Below, piece after piece: positions 31,213 through 35,202 of a DNA stretch of 35,202 bases. Within the stretch, counting starts at the first letter, position 1. Every line of letters starts with the position of its first letter. The position numbers and the translations under genes were made by a program. The DNA is taken from positions 1 to 35,202 of the forward strand of contig JAZQOM010000045.1 of the NCBI GenBank assembly GCA_045627885.1, in the 5' to 3' direction. The DNA comes from CALCTE01 sp045627885. Its GTDB lineage: Bacteria; Bacillota; Clostridia; Oscillospirales; CAG-272. Below the pieces are notes generated by a model. It worked only from the letters and a program-made list of their open reading frames with translations. It was not told where the DNA came from and did no database searches.

Positions 31213-32574
31213 TCAATATGCGTAGCCTTCCTTCAGAAATTCCGGAGCGAAGGTTTTTTGTATTCTTTCTTCCAAAGCGGCGACACTGAATTTTTTACCT
31301 CTTTTGGCGTCCGTCGAGTCCTTTGCGTGGCATCCGTGCTTTTTCGCAAGCTCATCGGTATAGTCCGAGAAAAGATAGATATGAAAGTTTTTCGTGCCGT
31401 TTTCGTAGTGGCATACGGTGGGAACAATACATACATTTTCTATCGAAAACTTGCCCGTCAGCCCGCTTTTTACTATATCGAATTCAGCCATCGCGCCGAG
31501 CATATTTCTGCCCCAGAGCATACCGGATATAAGGTTGCCGAGCGAGTAGATACATAGGCATTTGTTGCCGTTTTTGCCCTCAATCCATTCGACGGGCTGA
31601 ACGACATGAGGATGCATTCCGATTATTGCGTCAACGCCGAGGTCTGCGAAGAATTCGGCGTAATATTTCTGCATATTTCTTGCCGGAAAATCTCCGTTTG
31701 GCGCGGTGTAACTGTCTTCAACGCCCCAATGAGCCGACACGAAAACGAGGTCGGCTTTTTCTTTTGCGAGCCCTACCTGCTTTTCGATAAGCGCTTTTTT
31801 CATAAACGGAATATAAACATCGGGACTTGTGCCCGGTTTATGCCCGTTGAGCGAATAGTCTTTGTACTTAAGCTTTTCGTCAGCGTATTCGCAGTCTGCG
31901 GTTGTTTCGTAGCTGCCGTCGCCGTTCGGGTCTGTGACGGAATTATCGTCGTATGTGAATGCAAGCCACGCTATTTTTACGCCTTTTATCTCGATTATTC
32001 TTATATTCTCCGTGTCGGCTTCGCTCGAATAATAGCCTATCGGAAGAACGCCCTTGTCTTCAAAAAATTTCGCGCAGTTGCGAAGATACAAAGCGTTGTC
32101 TTTCCCGGGTGCGTCGAGCATGTGATTGTGCGCGAGATTCATCACATCGAAGCCGGAATCAACGAGGAAAGTGCCCAAATCTTCGGGAGAATTAAAATTC
32201 GGATAGCTTGAAAATCCGTACTCATCGCCGCCGATTAAAGTTTCGACATTTATATACGCGAGGTCTTTTTCGGCAACGATATCGACGATATCGGAATATA
32301 TTCCCGAAAAATCAAGCTTTCCGTCTGTCCCCGCCTTTTTTGCCTGATTGTATATAGGCGTATGCACGATGTTATCGCCGCAGGCGATAAACGATATAAC
32401 GGTATCTTCGTGAATTTCCGGTTCGTCCGGCTTTTGTTTCTTTTCCGGCTGCTCCGGTTTTGTCGGCTCTTCACTTTCCTTTTGCTCAGGCAAAACGGGA
32501 GAAGACGAGCACGCACATACCGAAAAGAGAATCAAAGCCGCAAGAAATACGCCGATTATTCTCGATAATTTCAT
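31213..32574 (-). CDS. CapA/PgsA-type lipoprotein (metallophosphatase fold)
   Basis: A 453-residue exported protein. It has a lipoprotein signal peptide with lipobox VCAC (Cys22), then a Pro/Glu/Lys-rich linker to about residue 60. The rest is a CapA family domain, a calcineurin-like metallophosphatase fold known from poly-gamma-glutamate synthesis. Metal-site motifs are ACGDNIVH, YINVETLIGG, NLAHNHMLD (NxxNH-type), VSAHWGVE and GMHPHVVQPVE, followed by SLGNLIS. No capB or capC is nearby, so a poly-gamma-glutamate role is not supported. The ATG at 32574 has AAGGG upstream; a TTG at 32589 would overlap rqcP. Confidence 0.88.
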   Translation of the reverse strand: MKLSRIIGVFLAALILFSVCACSSSPVLPEQKESEEPTKPEQPEKKQKPDEPEIHEDTVISFIACGDNIVHTPIYNQAKKAGTDGKLDFSGIYSDIVDIVAEKDLAYINVETLIGGDEYGFSSYPNFNSPEDLGTFLVDSGFDVMNLAHNHMLDAPGKDNALYLRNCAKFFEDKGVLPIGYYSSEADTENIRIIEIKGVKIAWLAFTYDDNSVTDPNGDGSYETTADCEYADEKLKYKDYSLNGHKPGTSPDVYIPFMKKALIEKQVGLAKEKADLVFVSAHWGVEDSYTAPNGDFPARNMQKYYAEFFADLGVDAIIGMHPHVVQPVEWIEGKNGNKCLCIYSLGNLISGMLWGRNMLGAMAEFDIVKSGLTGKFSIENVCIVPTVCHYENGTKNFHIYLFSDYTDELAKKHGCHAKDSTDAKRGKKFSVAALEERIQKTFAPEFLKEGYAY

Positions 32575-32578
32575 AATG

Positions 32579-32824
32579 TTACCCTTCAATTACGCGGTAC
32601 ATCTGCGAGCACTTGTCTTTCGGCAGATTTTCCGAGAGGTCAAGCACCTCAAAAACGAGCACCTTTGCGCCGAATGCTATCTCGACGACATCGCCAATCT
32701 TTACATTGTACGAAGCCTTGGCATCTCTGCCGTTGACCTTTACTCTTTGCGTGTCGCAGGCTTCGTTTGCCACGGTGCGGCGCTTTATTATTCTCGATAA
32801 TTTAAGAAATTTGTCTATTCTCAT
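32579..32824 (-). CDS. rqcP: RqcP, S4-domain ribosome quality-control factor
   Basis: An 81-residue RNA-binding S4 protein (formerly YabO in Bacillus). It matches RqcP closely from MRIDKFLKLSRIIKRRT onward, with the basic KRR patch at 14-16 and the KASYNVKIGDVVEI loop. RqcP works with RqcH on stalled 50S subunits during C-terminal alanine tailing. In Bacillus the gene lies near divIC; here it sits between a fumarase subunit and a CapA-type gene. GAGGTAAAT precedes the ATG, seven bases after the fumarase stop. Confidence 0.93.
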   Translation of the reverse strand: MRIDKFLKLSRIIKRRTVANEACDTQRVKVNGRDAKASYNVKIGDVVEIAFGAKVLVFEVLDLSENLPKDKCSQMYRVIEG

Positions 32825-32831
32825 ATTTACC

Positions 32832-33677
32832 TCAGATTGTCACGGTTGCCTTTCGGGAAGCGTGACAGCTTACATTTACGGCTACGGGAAGCCCTGCGAT
32901 ATGCGTCGGAGCGGTGATAATCTTCACCGCAAGAGCCGAGGTGTCTCCGCCTAGCCCCTGAGCGCCGATTCCCGTCGCGTTTACCGCGTCGAGTATCTTC
33001 TTTTCGAGCTTTGCATATCGCTCGTCGGCATTTGCAAGCGACACATCACGCGAGAGCGCAAGCTTCGCAAGATACGCGCAGTATTCAAAATCACCGCCGA
33101 TGCCTATACCGATAACCGTCGGAGGGCACGGAGCGCCGCCTGCCTTGAGCATAAGCTCTTTTACAAATTCGACAATATCGTCTTCCGACGCCGCGGGAGT
33201 GAACATTTTTATCGCGCTTTTGTTTTCGGAGCCGAAGCCCTTCGGTACAGCCGTCACGGAAAAGCCTCCGCCCGCCACTATTCTTTCGTGAATAACGGCA
33301 GGGCCGCCGAAGCCCGTATTTTTGCGCTCATAGAGTGGGTCGTCTACCGCCGAAAGCCTGAACTTTCCACCCACATAAGCACGCTTTACGCCGTCGTTCA
33401 CGGCGTCGTCGAGCGTGCCGCCGACGATATGAACATCCTGACCTATCTCTAAAAATACAACGGGAAGTCCCGTGTCCTGACATATCGGAACGCCGTTTTC
33501 TTTTGCGATGCGGGCGTTTTCGCAAGTCATATTGAGTATGCGCTTTGCCCTTGCATCGCTTTCGCTTTTCTCGGCATCGCAGAGGAGCGCGCACATCGAA
33601 TCCGGAAGAACGGTTACGGCTTTGAGAAACGCTTTTTCCACAGCCGCGGAGATATCTTCCGTTTTAATCGTTCTCAT
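32832..33677 (-). CDS. fumA: Class I fumarate hydratase, alpha subunit
   Basis: The alpha (N-terminal) part of a two-subunit class I iron-sulfur hydro-lyase that interconverts fumarate and malate; L-tartrate dehydratase alpha is very similar and cannot be excluded. It has 281 residues. Cluster-ligand cysteines lie in VPICQDTGLPV, in GGAPCPPTVIGIGIGG and in the C-terminal VNVSCHASRK. The FGGPAVIHERIVAGG stretch is also a family signature. It overlaps the upstream membrane-protein gene by 14 bases and is followed by rqcP. The beta subunit, normally adjacent, is not in this window, so a functional enzyme needs a partner encoded elsewhere. Confidence 0.93.
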   Translation of the reverse strand: MRTIKTEDISAAVEKAFLKAVTVLPDSMCALLCDAEKSESDARAKRILNMTCENARIAKENGVPICQDTGLPVVFLEIGQDVHIVGGTLDDAVNDGVKRAYVGGKFRLSAVDDPLYERKNTGFGGPAVIHERIVAGGGFSVTAVPKGFGSENKSAIKMFTPAASEDDIVEFVKELMLKAGGAPCPPTVIGIGIGGDFEYCAYLAKLALSRDVSLANADERYAKLEKKILDAVNATGIGAQGLGGDTSALAVKIITAPTHIAGLPVAVNVSCHASRKATVTI

Positions 33678-34515
33678 TTGAAGCTCCCTTTTTTGCGGAA
33701 TTTTTCAGTATATCACTTGCTCTCAAAACCGCAACGGCACAGAGCGCAAGCTCGGCAAGGCAGAACAAAGGCTCACCTATTTTCGCGCCGGTATCGTATA
33801 TCAGAGAAAACAGCAGAGTCGGAAAAGCCGAGAGAGGCACTGTCGCAAGCGTCAGCACCGTAATTACGGAATAAAGCGTGAGCTTTTCGGGTTTTGCCGC
33901 TCTTATCAGCCTTGCTTCATAAAGGAAATAGAAGCAGAGCACCGTAATTGAGAGTATCTGCAATTTTTCGGTAGCATAAGTCGCTCTTGCCGTAAATGTC
34001 GTAAACATCACAAAAAGTCTTACCGCCGTCCATCCTACGGGGAACAGACACAGAAGCGGATATGCCGGATGATGGCTGATTTTTGCACTTTTCGACGACG
34101 CTTCAATGAAGAAAAACGCCGCTGTTCCGAGTGAAAAAACAAGCAGAATTATATCCGACACCAAAGTTGCTCCCTTGTGGAATTCTACATTCTTAAACAC
34201 GGTATAAGCAACCACTGCGGATGAAAACAAAAAGAAAAATCCCGCCATAGAGAATATAAATACGGCAAAATTCCCGTCGATATGCTCCGCTTTCGAGAAT
34301 CCGCCTTTGTATGTCACAAACGCAAACACGGCGAGCGCCGCAAGAGCGACAACATACAGTGCGCTCGATATATACTGCAAATATTTGGGGCCGATGAATT
34401 CTCCCGTTGACATATCCTGATACAGCACGCCGAGTATGATTCTCACCGAGCAAGCCACGGTCGCCAGCGTTCCGGCGGCTTTCAGCGGCAGTCTGTCGCT
34501 ATTTTCAATGCTCAT
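33664..34515 (-). CDS. Polytopic membrane protein of unknown function
   Basis: A 283-residue protein with about seven predicted membrane helices separated by short loops. The N-terminus is short and polar, and the C-terminus is a short Lys/Asn tail. I recognise no family motif. It is the first gene of the leftward run that includes fumA, rqcP and the CapA-type gene, with the overlapping fumA start within its last 14 bases. GAGGTGCTGTT precedes the ATG. It is transcribed divergently from another small membrane-protein gene with interlocked promoters. Confidence 0.75.
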   Translation of the reverse strand: MSIENSDRLPLKAAGTLATVACSVRIILGVLYQDMSTGEFIGPKYLQYISSALYVVALAALAVFAFVTYKGGFSKAEHIDGNFAVFIFSMAGFFFLFSSAVVAYTVFKNVEFHKGATLVSDIILLVFSLGTAAFFFIEASSKSAKISHHPAYPLLCLFPVGWTAVRLFVMFTTFTARATYATEKLQILSITVLCFYFLYEARLIRAAKPEKLTLYSVITVLTLATVPLSAFPTLLFSLIYDTGAKIGEPLFCLAELALCAVAVLRASDILKNSAKKGASNEND

Positions 34516-34534
34516 AACAGCACCTCACATTCTG

Positions 34535-34563
34535 TTAAGATTTTACCATTAAAATAGTAAAAT
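34535..34563 (+). promoter_or_regulatory. Putative rightward promoter, interlocked with a leftward one
   Basis: TTAAGA (34535-34540) and TAAAAT (34558-34563) have a 17-base spacer. The first bases of its spacer are the -10 box of the opposite promoter. It would drive the 34583 gene. Confidence 0.5.
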
Positions 34564-34568
34564 GTAAA
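34540..34568 (-). promoter_or_regulatory. Leftward promoter of the membrane protein/fumA/rqcP run
   Basis: On the minus strand, TTTACA (34563-34568) and TAAAAT (34540-34545) have a 17-base spacer, with TGG before the -10 box (extended -10). It shares almost the same 34 bases as the rightward promoter. Confidence 0.7.
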
Positions 34569-34582
34569 GAGAAAACGCATAA

Positions 34583-35017
34583 ATGAGCAAATTTAAGTCA
34601 ATCGTAATACGGGGTGATGTTTTGAAGAATAAAACCGGACTCGCTGTCGCTCTCATCGCGTGGAGCGTTATTTTTTACACTTCGGTTTGTGTTTATGCTT
34701 TCTATATAGGAAAAACGAATGCGGAAAGCTCATCGGGAATCGGACTTGCCGCCATATCTCTTGCCGTGTTCATTCCGCTGTTCGGAATAGCTTACGGGGC
34801 GATGGCAAGCATTATGGGCAGGGGCGGATATCTTCTGTGCTTTGCAAACGCGGTGTTCTCATCGGCTCTGATATGCGTTCTGTGCGACTTCGATGAGATA
34901 TACGGAAGAATAGCGGTATGCGCTTTTATCGGCGCCGCGGTGTTTTCGTTTACGGCGCTCGTAAAAACTATATGCGATTTTTTCCCGCTGATGAAAAAAT
35001 ATTTCAAAAGGCATTGA
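34583..35017 (+). CDS. Small four-helix membrane protein
   Basis: A 144-residue protein with four predicted membrane helices and a Lys/His-rich C-terminus (MKKYFKRH). I do not recognise the family. The ATG at 34583 has only a weak AAAGAG upstream. A TTG at 34622 (giving 131 residues beginning before KNKTGLAVALI) has GGGGTGAT just upstream and may be the true start. It is a single gene, and an A/T-rich region with a strong promoter follows. Confidence 0.65.
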   Translation: MSKFKSIVIRGDVLKNKTGLAVALIAWSVIFYTSVCVYAFYIGKTNAESSSGIGLAAISLAVFIPLFGIAYGAMASIMGRGGYLLCFANAVFSSALICVLCDFDEIYGRIAVCAFIGAAVFSFTALVKTICDFFPLMKKYFKRH

Positions 35018-35030
35018 CATATATAATTAA

Positions 35031-35099
35031 ATGGAAGAAAAAATTTTTTAAAAAATTTTGAAAAAAGGTATTGACAAAGGGTCGAAAACGCGATATACT
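35031..35099 (+). promoter_or_regulatory. Strong promoter with A/T-rich upstream element, probably of an rRNA operon
   Basis: TTGACA (35071-35076), 17 bases, TATACT (35094-35099). Bases 35031-35068 are nearly all A and T in tracts, like a UP element. Such a combination is typical of rrn P1 promoters in Firmicutes. The gene itself is beyond the window, so the rRNA assignment is inference. Confidence 0.7.
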
Positions 35100-35202
35100 A
35101 ACAAAGCCGTCCGACGAGGGCGGGGCTTCGAAAGAAGCGACGGACATTGAAAATTGAACAACACGAAGGATGGTTTTTGTATAAAGCGAAAATCAATCTC
35201 GA
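35100..35202 (+). other. Structured leader resembling a pre-16S rRNA leader
   Basis: The transcript would begin with a hairpin: CCGTC (35107-35111) pairs with GACGG (35139-35143), and within it GCTTC (35125-35129) pairs with GAAGC (35134-35138) around a GAAA tetraloop. Downstream, TGAAAATTGAACA (35148-35160) resembles the boxA/processing sequence that I recall upstream of 16S genes in Clostridia. No 16S sequence is reached before the window ends. Confidence 0.5.

Noticed and set aside
31213..32574. A poly-gamma-glutamate synthesis locus inferred from the CapA-type gene
   Set aside because: No capB, capC or capE genes are nearby, and CapA-type lipoproteins are widespread without that pathway.

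Overview
The window reads as chromosomal DNA of an anaerobic Firmicute of the class Clostridia, most likely an Oscillospirales/Ruminococcaceae-type gut or sediment bacterium. The grounds are a complete Rnf complex (rnfCDGEAB), an HPr/enzyme I pair of clostridial type, a class D-like sortase, RqcP, Obg, and tightly packed genes with strong Shine-Dalgarno sites, frequent TTG/GTG starts and TAATG/ATGA stop-start overlaps. No phage, insertion sequence, CRISPR array or tRNA gene was seen. No gene-free stretch exceeds 300 bases.

Layout from left to right. (1) 1-2.4 kb: ptsH-ptsI (general PTS phosphorelay) rightward, then a small membrane-protein gene broken by a frameshift and a strong bidirectional terminator. 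(2) 2.5-9.9 kb, leftward: a four-gene operon from a consensus promoter encodes a MATE transporter fused to a degenerate RsbW-like ATPase domain, a GNAT-like protein, a Cache-HAMP-PP2C phosphatase and a small RsbW-like kinase. Just upstream lies an NCS2 purine/uracil-type permease that also appears to end in an RsbW-like domain. (3) 9.9-13.0 kb: a leftward SIMPL-domain gene, and a rightward three-gene sortase operon (surface protein, sortase, polytopic membrane protein). (4) 13.0-16.8 kb, leftward: a DUF1653 protein, a stand-alone DUF1887/CARF-type nuclease, and the glycolytic pair pgk-tpiA. (5) 16.8-28.2 kb, leftward: 14 genes with no gap over about 26 bases: ruvC-ruvA, rnfCDGEAB, a small membrane protein, gltX, a histidine phosphatase, an AlkD-like protein, a GNAT acetyltransferase and a MATE transporter. 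(6) 28.4-31.2 kb, rightward: an orphan E2-like acyltransferase, an SGNH-type hydrolase and obgE. (7) 31.2-34.5 kb, leftward: a membrane protein, a class I fumarase alpha subunit, rqcP and a CapA-type lipoprotein. (8) 34.6 kb to the end, rightward: a small membrane protein and then a strong promoter with an A/T-rich upstream region and a structured leader, resembling the start of an rRNA operon whose 16S gene would lie beyond the window.

The most interesting region is 2.5-9.8 kb. Two transporters carry C-terminal domains that look like catalytically dead anti-sigma/HATPase modules, next to a real RsbW-like kinase and a membrane-bound PP2C phosphatase. This suggests a partner-switching circuit that senses or gates transport rather than (or as well as) a sigma factor. 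The second candidate is the CARF-type nuclease at 13.3-14.5 kb, which has altered ligand-site and active-site motifs and no CRISPR locus in view. Gene assignments rest on motif recognition by eye; no database search was possible.
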